Part shown: positions 10,435 to 21,240 of the stretch, one piece after another
Layout: each line of letters begins with the position of its first letter
Position numbering within the stretch: position 1 is the stretch's first letter
Source: Progne subis subis
Taxonomy: Eukaryota > Chordata > Aves > Passeriformes > Hirundinidae
Length of the DNA: 64,000 bases
NCBI GenBank assembly: GCA_022316685.1
Contig: JAKJHU010000037.1
Location: 1,041,792 to 1,105,791 of the forward strand
Reading direction: 5' to 3'
Made by a program: the position numbers and the translations under genes
The notes under the pieces: generated by a model
What the model saw: only the letters and a program-made list of their open reading frames with translations
Database searches by the model: none
What the model was told of the DNA's origin: nothing

Positions 10435-12119
10435 CCAGAACTAGGCTTACTTACATATATAGTTGGACTGCTGCCTTTTGAAGCAGGCATGGTATCCAAA
10501 ATACTGTCATTTTAAAGACAGGTATAAGTAAGCCAAAATAGGAGATCTTTTACCACCTAAGGTAAACTTCTAATTTCTCTGTCACTCAGAGGTGCACTGA
10601 TGATGGAAAAAGGAAGGGAAGGACATGAATAATCTACTGCTTTTCAGGAAGGATGTATTCTTGAGGCCAAAACCTCAGGAAAACAGAGGGCAAGTCTGAC
10701 AGTACCAGCAGCATCCAAAAATGTCTGCATTGTTGCACCCTCCTACAAGTGAAAAACTTTCCAGGAACACTTTATACCTATTCCTGCCCTTGGGGGTAGT
10801 AGGCTTCTCTTTAGCAGTTTCCTTGCGTGGCTTCCTTCAGGTTTGTTTTAAAGGCTGAACCTGATCTTTGTCATCAGAAATACAAGCTAACCAAGTTTCT
10901 AAAAGAGCACTTACATTAGCAGGTTGCAGTGTTGGGTTCTTACAACAATTAATCTGTCAGCAATAGAAAACTTGTCCATTTTCTTTCTATTTTAGGTATG
11001 TCCAGGAAGACTTTTTTGAGAACATAGGTTTCTATTTTGGTCTGAGAATATTCTCTGAGTTGTTTTAAAATTGAAGTCTTTTCAGACAAGCTCTGTGCCA
11101 AATGGAAATCTTTTCCCCAGTTGTTCTCTGTTGCTTTGGGAGCAAATTCAGTGCAAGTCAGGTATACTGTGGGCAGAAGTTGTCCTTTCCAGAAGTTTTC
11201 TGCTCCTGGCTGGATTGCAGAGATCTGAGCCCAGACACACCGATGACATGGAACTGGAACTATTTTTCAACATTTTTCTCATCCTGCTATTCTGTTGTAA
11301 AATGCAATCAAGAAATATGAGCTCTTTTATAAAGTCAAAATGTTATTAAAGCTTAGATCAAGAGTTTTGGTAGATGATGGAGGAGTGGCTTGGGCAGGCA
11401 TTATAGCATAATGAGACCTCCCAGATTCATTATGCCATATGCGCGATTCTCAAGGTGTAAGTTATTGAACAACAATAACAATCTTCATGCTGTTTTTTTG
11501 GTTGTTTGGGTTTTTTTTTTTTTTTTTAATTGAACTGTAAATAAAATTTCAGTATATGTTACCAGATTATGGCATAATTTTTATTTGTGTAGTCTGTTAA
11601 AGTCCATGTGTGCATTTGCTCAGGAAATAAGAAATATAAAATGACATACAAAGAAAACATGATCCAAAACGTTTTCCTCTTCTTGTAAAAAGACTGATCA
11701 TCCTGGGTAGGAAGCCATGTTAAAAAAAAAAAAAAAAAAAAAAAATCTTTGTATGAAGGAATTTTTTCCACATAACCATATTTTACTTTTCCCGTGACAA
11801 GTTATTTGAAGATGACTATTTTAATGGCTGCTGAAAATCTATTGTAGATCTGGAAGATAATCAGCATTAACAAACTTGCCTCCTGTGTACTTTTGTACAT
11901 TGTCAAATACAATCTTCATTTGCCACAGGCATTGTATATTTATTAAAAGTGACATTTTCCCATTTTCCTCTAAGCAGATGTCTCATATGTGCAAAGAAAA
12001 CTAAGTTAGAGAACAAAGACTGTGTGTATTGCCTTAATGTTGTGCAATTGCAATATTTCTGAATTTTATAAAAGTGAAGTCCTGAAACAGACCCTTCCAA
12101 TTCCTACTTGTGTGGCAGA
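10435..12119. other. Unique AT-rich noncoding DNA with two homopolymers
   Basis: No gene is recognised. A T17 run lies at 11511-11527 and an A24 run at 11722-11745. The rest is unique sequence. Confidence 0.5.
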
Positions 12120-13640
12120 AGATTTTACTTAAAGTAACATGAATTGCCTGCATAATTCTTGCATAATTTTCAGACTGAGTACTTCATCTGTTTGCATATG
12201 TGTAAGCATATACATATATGTATACTCACACACATATATGCTTAGAAATTTCCCATGTGCTTGACAGTAATTTTTTTCCCCAAAAGCCACATTTGCTAAT
12301 TACAGAATGGGTTAAGTTCATGTTGTAGCCTATTCCTGGTTTTTATTATCAAGACCAGATGCAATGTACATTAGGCTTGATCATTTTATCCTGGACCTTG
12401 GCTTTATAAATTTAATTTAATACAGATACACTTTTTTGATCTACGCTACGTGAAGTCTTAGGCATGCACAAGAGGAATTAGTGAGATTACAGTTTGTGAG
12501 CACTATGCAGAGCCATAATTTGCATAATTTTTAGCATTAATTTAAGAAGATGCATCATTCCAACAAGCAAAACTTTTTTGGACTTTGACCCAGAAAGTAT
12601 TGCCAGCAGATTATGAATGGAAACAACTCCTTCTGGAAAATCCATTCATCTGCCTGAGAAGAGTTTGCCAAAAGTACATGTAGTCAGATTAGCCTCTTAC
12701 ATGAATGGCTAACTGTAAACAAGGGACTTAATGCTAGTCTGTAGGTCATGCATCAGAGCTAAGCGGTTCAAATACAAGACCTTAATTTCTTTGCTTCCTT
12801 CCTTACTAATCTTATGTTGTGCTCACATCAGGTGTGTGCGTCCAAAGACTATTAGGAATGCTGATAACCAATTTCTTATTTGGACGTCTTCAAGTGAATA
12901 GCATCAAAGTTGATCAGAAATTTTAATTTCTTGGTAAAACTCTGAGAAGTGCATAAGCACTTTGCAGAATGAAGAACTCACTTTTGGTTTTCATACATTC
13001 ATTTGAAATGCTTTATTTACTTCAAAAGGATTAATCTTAATAGCTTTAAAAATGAAAGCCCAAAACTAGCCATAATTGTCGGCTTAGGACCTGCAATAGG
13101 GAATTAGTGGCTTCCCACTCACCACTAATGAATGGATTTTTTTAAAGCTCTGTTTATTTATGAGCACTGTTGAATACAAATTCTTGTTAAACATGTCATT
13201 TTAGGAAACCTGCTCTGCTTAACATTAAAATTATATTCAACAACCATAATAACAAAATGCTATTTGCTCAAGTGGCCACGTAATGTCATCTAACATGAAA
13301 AAATATGCAGCATGCTTAAAGAAGTAAAAAGTTTAGGTTATTAGTAACTGTAGACTTCAGAAAAGTTACCTCCTTTTTGAGGCATGGGGTACTTTTTGGG
13401 CAGCCTAATATACAATGCATACTATCATGCACTTAAATTATATATACAATATACTACATTAACATTCCAGAAAATTCATACCTAAGGTATGTAGAAGCTT
13501 AGTAATGTGATTTGCTCATATTGAAGACCATATGCCTCAAGAGTATTAGAGGGGGAAATAAGATACAGTTTTTGGGGTAGCATAAGTGTTCCTCTGCAAA
13601 ACTTTCCTCTATTGCACTAGTGTTATTCCTTTTTCATGAA
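12120..13640. other. Repeat-free AT-rich block, candidate conserved noncoding sequence
   Basis: For about 1.5 kb I see no CR1, LTR or long microsatellite. Homeodomain-type TAAT cores and POU-like sites are dense, including a perfect ATTTGCAT octamer at 12518-12525 set in TAATTTGCATAA and followed by AGCATTAATTTA. This composition is typical of developmental enhancers in vertebrate gene deserts, but conservation cannot be judged from one sequence. A short inverted repeat (AAGCATATA ... TATATGCTT) lies near 12206-12243. Confidence 0.3.
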
Positions 13641-15198
13641 TAAAATATTTGAGCACATTAAAACCAACAGGGTCTGTATTTTAATATATGAGGACAGAAG
13701 TAATTTTTTGGTTTTGTTTTGTGGCTTCTGGGCGCTGACTAATAACACTTTTACTGTAGGGTTTTCTTCCAGATTCCCTATTTTGATTCTGTTTTTACTG
13801 TGTGTGAGAGAAGACTATGTAGCCAAGCTTAAAGATTTTTTTGTTGTTCTTCTTCCATGAGCTCAGGTTTTGTTTTAAAAAAAATTTTTGGTTATTGTTA
13901 TGAAATTAGTTTTTCTTTTTCATGTAATGTTTTCATCTTCTCAACCTTTTTTTTTTTTTTTTTTTTTTTTTTGCCTTTTCATGTTTTCCTGCTTTTACAT
14001 TTTTGATCACGATGTTCTCTTCCACCACTTTTGTTCTTGCACTGTAACACTGGGGCGTGCTGTTTCTGGCAGGCATCGTGCCAGGAGGAGTGTTTCTGTA
14101 GCTCCCTTGGCACGGATGCTCCAGGCTAAAGCTGGAGTTCAAGCAGCTGTAGGTGACCTTGGAGCAGCCGCACGTGACCTCAATGAAGCCCAGACAGTTT
14201 ACTTGCCCCTTTTGCAGAAGTGCTTGGGTTCTGGGCTGGGATTCTTAAGTAAGGGTTTGCTTGTGTCTCTTTCTTCTCATATCTAATAACCCAAAAAACC
14301 AAATTGGTTTTCGCAAGGAAGCAGAACCACTCAGCTTTGGCCATCTGCTGCTGCTTAGCAGGAGAGCGATTCTGGTTGTGGAAGAGCATACCAGAAAGGT
14401 CAACTAGTTTTAGTGCCTCAAATTACTCCATTGACAGATTGACCTGTAATTGTCTTCTTCCACTGTGACAAATTAAAACTCACTTATGGTGGGTAATGAT
14501 TTACTCCATTATAAAAGATGGAGGTGGGATAATTTACTGCATTCCTGTCCTGTGCTGGAATTGCCCATCAGATTAATTTGGGGAAAAAAAATAACGCTGT
14601 GATAAAATGTAGCATTAAGTGGATTGCACTCCAGCTCCTGCATCATCCAAGTGGATGTCTCATTTTGCATTTCTGAGGCAATATATACAATAAAAAATGT
14701 TCTCAGTGTTTTTACTAAAGTATGTATATGTATGCATCCACAGAAGAGCTGATCCTTGTTTGCCGCTGACAAAGGTGTATCTTGGGGACATAAGGTTCCA
14801 GATCATTACAAAACATACTAAAATAATTATATGTATAACATAGTAGTAATGTATTAGATATAAACTTTTTAGGTTTTAATTAGTGCATGCCACCAAAAGT
14901 ATTGAAAGGTTGCTGCCTGACAGGGAACATCAAGCTTGCCCTTGAAATAGTGTTGATCAATATTACAGTGTTTGAAAAATAAATTTTAGAAATGTATGGA
15001 AAAGGAGCCATTTACATGCACTTGTGTGAGTATCAGCAAATACAGCATGGATTTTTTTTCCTTGTTTGCTCATTGTCAGTGTCCAGCTAAACTGCTCTGC
15101 ATCAGACCCCATCATTATGTCTGTCAGTTTCACTGCCACATGGTTTTAGACCTTTCTGCTATTTCAGCAGTGAAGCAGAGCAAGAACATTACTGGTCA
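13641..15198. other. Unique noncoding DNA with a T26 tract
   Basis: T26 lies at 13947-13972. The stretch 14040-14240 is richer in G+C and includes a CACGTGAC E-box at 14171-14178. A 132-codon opening across it starts in the homopolymer and shows no domain. Confidence 0.45.
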
Positions 15199-15241
<43 letters not shown>

Positions 15242-15243
15242 TA
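15199..15243 (+). repeat. (AAT)n microsatellite
   Basis: About 15 perfect AAT units. It gives an artificial poly-isoleucine end to an otherwise meaningless open frame. Confidence 0.97.
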
Positions 15244-16489
15244 AAAAAACCCAAAAACAACCAAACAAAATTTAATAGACATATTTTCTATATCTGTGAT
15301 AATGAAGCTCAGTAAGGCAGGAAGACTCTATGACACCATCATTATAGCTTGTGACTACCTAACCAGTTGAGAGTCGCCTGGTATGCACAACATCAGCTCC
15401 ATCTCCTAGCATCGCTTTTTGCTGAATTTTACCGTGCTTCTTAGACAACAGTTATCTCCCTCAATTTTTGTTTTCTGGATCTCAAATGCAGTGGTACTGG
15501 AAAGAAAAAACAGAAGTACAGAAATTATAAAATGTGTCTATCAGGTATGGAAATGATAGCTTCTGCTCCTTTGAAATGGTGACCTTTCTGGGACTCCTTA
15601 GATGAGCAGATTTCCTTCTCCCCCTCAAGAAAGTATTTTTATGTGTCTTATCAACACTCTTTTAGGTGCACTGCAATGTAACCCCTGGATAGCCTGGATC
15701 ATGAAGTAGTTGTTATAAAGACTTTGTGAGCTGGAAAAAAGCAGGAAGTTCAGGACGAGTGTGGGAGATGACAGGTCTTAGCCAGAGACAGTTCTAAAAT
15801 ATACTTTCTCCCACCTTTAGTACTGCTGGAATGAAGGATTTTGTTATGTACTTGCACTTTGTTTTGTTTGAGGGAGTAGCGCATTTGTAATAAATATGAA
15901 TGGACCTTTTCCTTGCTTATCCAGGGGCAGCGCACATACTTCTTAAATTTTTCTAGCCTTTTTTATACACAGCAAAGGTATTGTGTTTGGATTTATGTTA
16001 GTGGATTGTTCTGTTGTTTCAGTTTGTTTTAAAATCTGAATAGCATATAGGTGGCAAAGCCATGATGTACTTGGAATGAAATACAATTCCTGTCTCCTTC
16101 ACACATATAACACCTACCTTTAAAAAGAAGAATGAACATTAAAGCAGTTGAAGGTAGAAGACACAAATGGGAACTGACTTTGTGTGAGTAGATCTCCTTA
16201 TGTAAATCTCTGAATCAGTCTTTGCAGGAAGTACTGCCATTGAAAGCTATAAATATTTTTTCAATTCTTTCTGAATGAAGATCCGTGTGAGGAGGTGTCT
16301 AACTCCATTTTCAGTCAAGAAAAAAAAATTATTTTAATTTTAAACAGAGTTATTAAAGTTAAATAGTGCTCACATTTAGAAGTATATGTTTAGAGTTGGT
16401 CAAAGGTAAGGATGATTTATATTTCAGGTGTAGCTGTTATTCTCTTGCAGATCTAAATATTCTCTTGAGTGCCTTCCTACCTTTGTGCC
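15244..16489. other. Unique AT-rich noncoding DNA
   Basis: I see nothing recognisable in this stretch. Confidence 0.5.
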
Positions 16490-16895
16490 ATTAGATGACA
16501 AAGTCACCTAGGCCAACTTCCTGCTGCACACAGTGCTTCTGCCCATGCTACAGAAGGTCTGTGGTGACCTCAGACACCTCCAGGGTGCAAGAGTGCAGCT
16601 TCACCGGGCCACCCGACCCAGTACTGCTCTAGCGAAAATGTCACTCCTGATGTCTTGATGTATCTCCCAGGCTGCAGTTTGCAGCTGTTTTACCACCCAC
16701 TGTTATGTTATCTGCCAGCACTGTCATCTCTGTAGCCTGTTTTCAAGTACTGTTGTCACTCAGCCAGGCCCAACCAGCCCAGCTCCCTTGGCTTCTCTGT
16801 GCTGGGTTGTGTGCTCCAGGCTGGTGACCAACCTGGCAACTGGACTTTTGCTGGAGAACCAGAGCTAGATTGAGTATTCCAGATATAGCGCCAAA
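16490..16895 (-). mobile_element. Diverged CR1 LINE fragment
   Basis: Weak but ordered antisense CR1 landmarks are present: 'CACCTAGGCCAACTTCCTGC' (3' UTR), 'GCTGCAGTTTGCAGCTGTTT', and 'GTGCTCCAGGCTGGTGACC'. They end in 'GGAGAACCAGAGCTAGATTG' and 'AGTATTCCAGATATAG', the degenerate counterpart of the '..CCAGAACTGGACACAGTACTCCAG' block in the CR1 reverse-transcriptase C-terminus. It is an old copy without open frames, and both ends are approximate. Confidence 0.65.
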
Positions 16896-18240
16896 AAGAA
16901 GAGAATAATATCTTCCCTCTTACTGTCTAATTACATCTACTTATATTACAGGCTAATTGCATCATGTCATAGTGTTTGAGAAATGTTTGAGAAATATGGT
17001 AAGATAATTTTTCTAAAGTAACGCTGTTGTTAAAGGTTTTACAAAAAATAGGGTATGCTTCCAAGACGTCTTGCCAGCATAAACAGTACTATGTGGATCT
17101 GGGAAATCAATGCATGAGTCTTCTTTATCAAGATCATAACAAATTACTTTAAGATGCAAGGCCTGTTTTTCTCAAATTTAAATTGAAGTTTGCACTTGAT
17201 TAAACTGGAGAAGCAAAGCAACTTGGAAAATGATTGTGGGCTAGTTTCATCTTTGCTTTCTGGCAGTGGACTCAGGAAGATGAGTATCCACCACATACAC
17301 ATTCTTTGCATTGCTTTTTGGAGGGAGAACAGCACAGGGGAGATATGTGAGGGTGGAATGCCTTCCATCTCTCAAAAAATTCTTGTTGGTAGTCTTCACA
17401 AAGATATTGAAAATGGTATGAGGGATTTGCTTCACTTCTACTTTGGACATCCATTTTTAGTTGTCTAATTAAATAGGACTATTATTTTAAAAATGTGTTT
17501 TTAATTACTTGAAATGACAACAAAAAATGGTAAATGTGGAGCTCACCTTAATTCCATACAGTGCATATTATTATTTTTAAGAATGTTAAGAAAACAGCTG
17601 CACCCAATTCCAAACTTTGTAAGTCATATGCAAGCTTCTATATATAATTTGTATTTGAGCATAATCTCTTCTATAACTGCTTTTAACCTCTTATTTCCTT
17701 TGTAGTTCTTTGTCCAGTTTGACATTTGCAACAACTTGCATTTTAATAAAAATTGTGGAAACATATTTTCTGTTTTGATTGTCCTTTTCTTTCCATTCAG
17801 CTTTAAAGGTTATTGGTTTCCTTTAGAAATGGATTTGTTGTGAACAACCATATCAGAATTGGGGCTTATGAAACGCAGCTTGACATAAAGAGGCAGGCTC
17901 AAATATGCTTGTAATTAGAACACAGTTTAGAATCTGGTGTCCAGAATGCCTTTTTTTTTATTTTTTCTCTCCTTTGTTGTCATCGTATCAAGAGGCCTCC
18001 TGAAAGAGTACGTTTTCATGTGGTGTAACTTCAGTAACCAAAGAGATGTTCCCATTCCATAAATCCCGTTCCTCTTGGTACAAGATGTATGATAGCAGTG
18101 GCAGGCAGCCAATCTGGTAGAAAAGCACAAGCAATTAGTGTAAGAAAACAAGTTAAACAGATTGACAAGTGCATAAGGATTTGTAAGTGTCCTGTTGGAT
18201 AGATTCAAAGGATGTGCTTGAAAGAGGGTATTTTTGTGGA
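16896..18240. other. Unique AT-rich noncoding DNA
   Basis: No gene or repeat is recognised. A 92-codon opening (17190-17468, plus) has no known domain. Confidence 0.5.
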
Positions 18241-18334
18241 GTTTGTTGTTGTTGTTGTTGTTGTTGTTTTGTTTTGTTTTGTTTTTGGTGGGGTTTTTTT
18301 GGTTGGGAATTTTGGTTGGTTGGTTGGTTTTTTG
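18241..18334 (+). repeat. (GTT)n, (TTTTG)n and (TTGG)n compound microsatellite
   Basis: About eight GTT units pass into TTTTG units, then T/G-rich sequence, then (TTGG)n near 18313-18327. From 18241 to 18307 the plus strand has no A or C. Confidence 0.93.
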
Positions 18335-19040
18335 TAACGCAATGTGTGGACATAGGAGGAGTTTTGTAGGGAAAATGACAACTGGGGATAAAAAGCCTCT
18401 GTTGCTGACAGGGGAAACACAGGACTTGATGCATTAACTGTGTATTGAATTATTTGGGGAGTGATAAACAGGAGTTAGATGTAACAGTATAAAAATATAA
18501 TAACATACTTGATGAGAGGGTGGAAGCACAACTTCTGCTTTACACTTTTTTACCCTTTTGGATTTGAAGCAAAAAATTAAAAATTCTAGTTGTACTGGGA
18601 AAGATTTCCCTCCATACACATAAACCTCATAATTTTCTGGAAGTTTGGTTTTGGGTTTTTTAGGTTTTTTTTTTTTTTTTTTTACATTACTGAAATTTTA
18701 TTATTTATTTGTCAATCTCACTTCCTGCAAGAATTGCGACCAAAAAAATCTTACGCGCAGAAAGAAATAACTGAATTGCCAAGTATAATCAAGAGTTTGT
18801 TTAAAAAGAAGACTGAGTTTAGAGTAATACTGTGTAGAACAATCACAGGGTAAAGAAGGACCAGAAATAAGAAGTCTAGAAGCTGAAGAGGAAGAGGTGA
18901 AGGGATAAATTAGGGTTGAATTTCTGGGTCAAGTGAATGAGGTGGAAGGTTCAGTAAAGTAAAAGAACAATCTCATTTGCACAGACAGACTAAAAAATAG
19001 TTTACAAGACAGGGACAGGATAAAATCTGATTGAGAGGCA
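18335..19040. other. Unique noncoding DNA with a T-run
   Basis: A T-run of about 19 lies at 18665-18683. The stretch 18840-19030 is purine-rich on the plus strand. No gene is recognised. Confidence 0.5.
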
Positions 19041-19478
19041 TGGCTGATGGCATCTTTTGTTTAGAGTGCTGGTAGGGTTATTTTAGGGGTTTTTGTTAAT
19101 TTTTTTTATCACCTTCCTTTAATTAGGACTTGTTTGGGTGGTACCTAGGTGGAAATGGAAGGCTGCTCCTGCTGCGTTAAGTGAACAGAGGATCTGCCCG
19201 GAGGGGAGGTAGCAGCAGGAGACGGGGAGCCCATGGAGCACCAGGAGTTGGGGAGGCAGTGGGAAAGAGTAGGGACCAATGTGCTAGTGACACAAATGAC
19301 AGAAAAAATTCCCGACAGGCAGAGGAGGCTGGGTACAGTTTGTTGCAACTCAGAAAGCCACTCAGTTGGCCAAAACTGGGCCGTGAATCAAGGATCGGCC
19401 TATGTTTGCTGCTGTGAGAATAATAAATTTGAAGCAGACTCAGAAGTTGTCTCTCTCCATTATCTTGATGACTTCCAG
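19041..19478 (+). mobile_element. Possible LTR-like or other inserted segment
   Basis: The 3' part has an AATAAA signal (near 19420) followed by about 55 bp resembling an R/U5 region, and the 5' part is G+C-richer than its surroundings. The segment lies between two nearly identical words, TGATTGAGAGGCAT (19028-19041) and TGATTGAGGGCAT (19479-19491), differing by one base deletion. Duplications of about 13 bp are longer than normal for LTR integration, so the two lines of evidence do not agree well. There is no poly-A tail to support a processed retrocopy. The family is unidentified. Confidence 0.3.
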
Positions 19479-19491
19479 TGATTGAGGGCAT

Positions 19492-20780
19492 CGGTGTCAA
19501 GCTGTTATTTCTTTCAGAATGTAACTCTAAAATCAGTATGTTGTACTAACACTTCCAATGCCAGTTATGAAAATAAAATAATTTAAATATGTTGTCAGAA
19601 AATTGCATCTATCATCGCTTTCTTTGCCATATAAAATTGCTCAAATTTTGAATGCTTGATATAGATTCTACCTGAGATGTAGCACTCCCTGTAGCTTTCA
19701 GGCTAATCTTCCACTTCCCCTGCTCAGAAGACAGACAATGGAGCTCAGCTGGATGAATTTGAATATATCCGCCAAAAATTAATATTGGAAGAATATCTTC
19801 ACATTCAAAGTTTGCATGCTTGCAATTCAATACCAACTACTGATATTTAAAAACATTTTATTTGTGTATTTTGATTTTGTGTTTGGTTTTTTTTTTTTTG
19901 GGGGGGGAGGGTGGTTGGTTTGTTTGTTTTTTAATATTGCTTTTTCAATTTATTCCATGAATTCTCCATTTGAACTTTCTGTTTTTTGGTTGACTGTTCT
20001 CAGGGGCCATGAGAAGTGCTGAAAAGTGCAGCTATCTCTAGATGCTGGGGAAAAACAAGTGACAGAGTAACACAGCTTTTCATTTATGAAGCAACTCACA
20101 CCTCTTGGAAAGGACCTGCATTACAGTAATGTCCTCCCAGGCTGTGTGCTTGGGCTCAAGCACTGGCACTACATTTGCACAGATGAGATAGCCTGGTAAA
20201 GTACACAGAGCCATTTGCCCAACTCTCCCTCCACCAGAACCCACAGTGCAAGAGGATTGAGAAGTTAATGAACCCTCAGCCCCACCCCACCTTAAAATGA
20301 CATGGTTTCAGTGCTTCTTCACGCTTGGAAAAATGTTACTACTATACAGATTCAGTCAACCTAACTTTGGCTTTCTACAATTTTCTTGCTAATGGGATTG
20401 AAAGCCTAAGTAAGATCTTACTTGGTTTTGAAACTCTTGGAAAACTGTCACCTTCCAGCTGGAAATGAACCAAAGGCAAGCTACATTTGTCATGCCAAGT
20501 TATCATGGCTGCTGCCTAATAAAGAGTATTGACCTGAGCAGGATGGCTCAGTTCCTAACAAGCTGCTGGTGGGAGGGACAGATGAACCAAGTTTACCAAA
20601 GCAGACGTGGGAGTTTTCATGTTGTGATTTTGGTTTGAGATTTCTTTGCTAATTTTTTTCTTTTTCCCCAAAGGAAAGCAAGTGTTTATTTGTAAATGTT
20701 TATCTTCTAGGATAATGTGATGTTTACATTCTTGGAGTGCAAAACACTGCTATGCTGCCTGTTGTTTTCCTCCTTATCGT
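19492..20780. other. Unique noncoding DNA
   Basis: No gene is recognised. It contains a T12/G8-like run near 19887-19908 and a G+C-richer stretch at 20100-20290 that I cannot assign. Confidence 0.5.
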
Positions 20781-21240
20781 TTCAGCATCTTTTTGAAAAT
20801 ATATGAATATACATGTCATGCAAATGAGGGCTTATAAGTCAATAAATAATTGTAGTTGCATTACTGCAGATGCAAATTTTGAGGTCAAGTTACAGTCATT
20901 AAAATAGTTTTATAAACATTTCTTTTTACCTTGAAAAAAATATCTCATCTTTGAAGCAATTACTGTCATGCAAGCCACTCAACTATTTTGGACCACTTGT
21001 TTTTGCTTTGCAATGCTATTTGCTCTATCCAATGTGGCTAATCTGTGCAAATGCAATAGGAAAACAATTTGCTGGCTGGTAATCCTATTGTTCAGCAGGC
21101 CAGACCTTGTGTGACATCTCTGTAACTCTGCTTGTGCAGTGTCTGGATTAAGCAGTGGTTCCCTTACTATCAGAAGCAAATATGAAGTGTATGTTACATG
21201 GCAAATGAATTCAGCTTGCACAATCTTCTTGCGCCTTGGG
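20781..21240. promoter_or_regulatory. Candidate enhancer-like block with twin POU octamers
   Basis: Two perfect ATGCAAAT octamers lie in the same orientation at 20818-20825 and 20870-20877, 52 bp apart. Between them is AATAAATAAT, a Hox/POU-type AT core. A one-mismatch octamer (GTGCAAAT) follows near 21045. The block is free of transposons. POU-family factors bind ATGCAAAT, but occupancy and conservation here are not shown by the sequence. Confidence 0.3.

Noticed and set aside
13888..14286. 132-codon plus-strand opening
   Set aside because: It includes a poly-phenylalanine stretch from T26, and the rest has no known domain.
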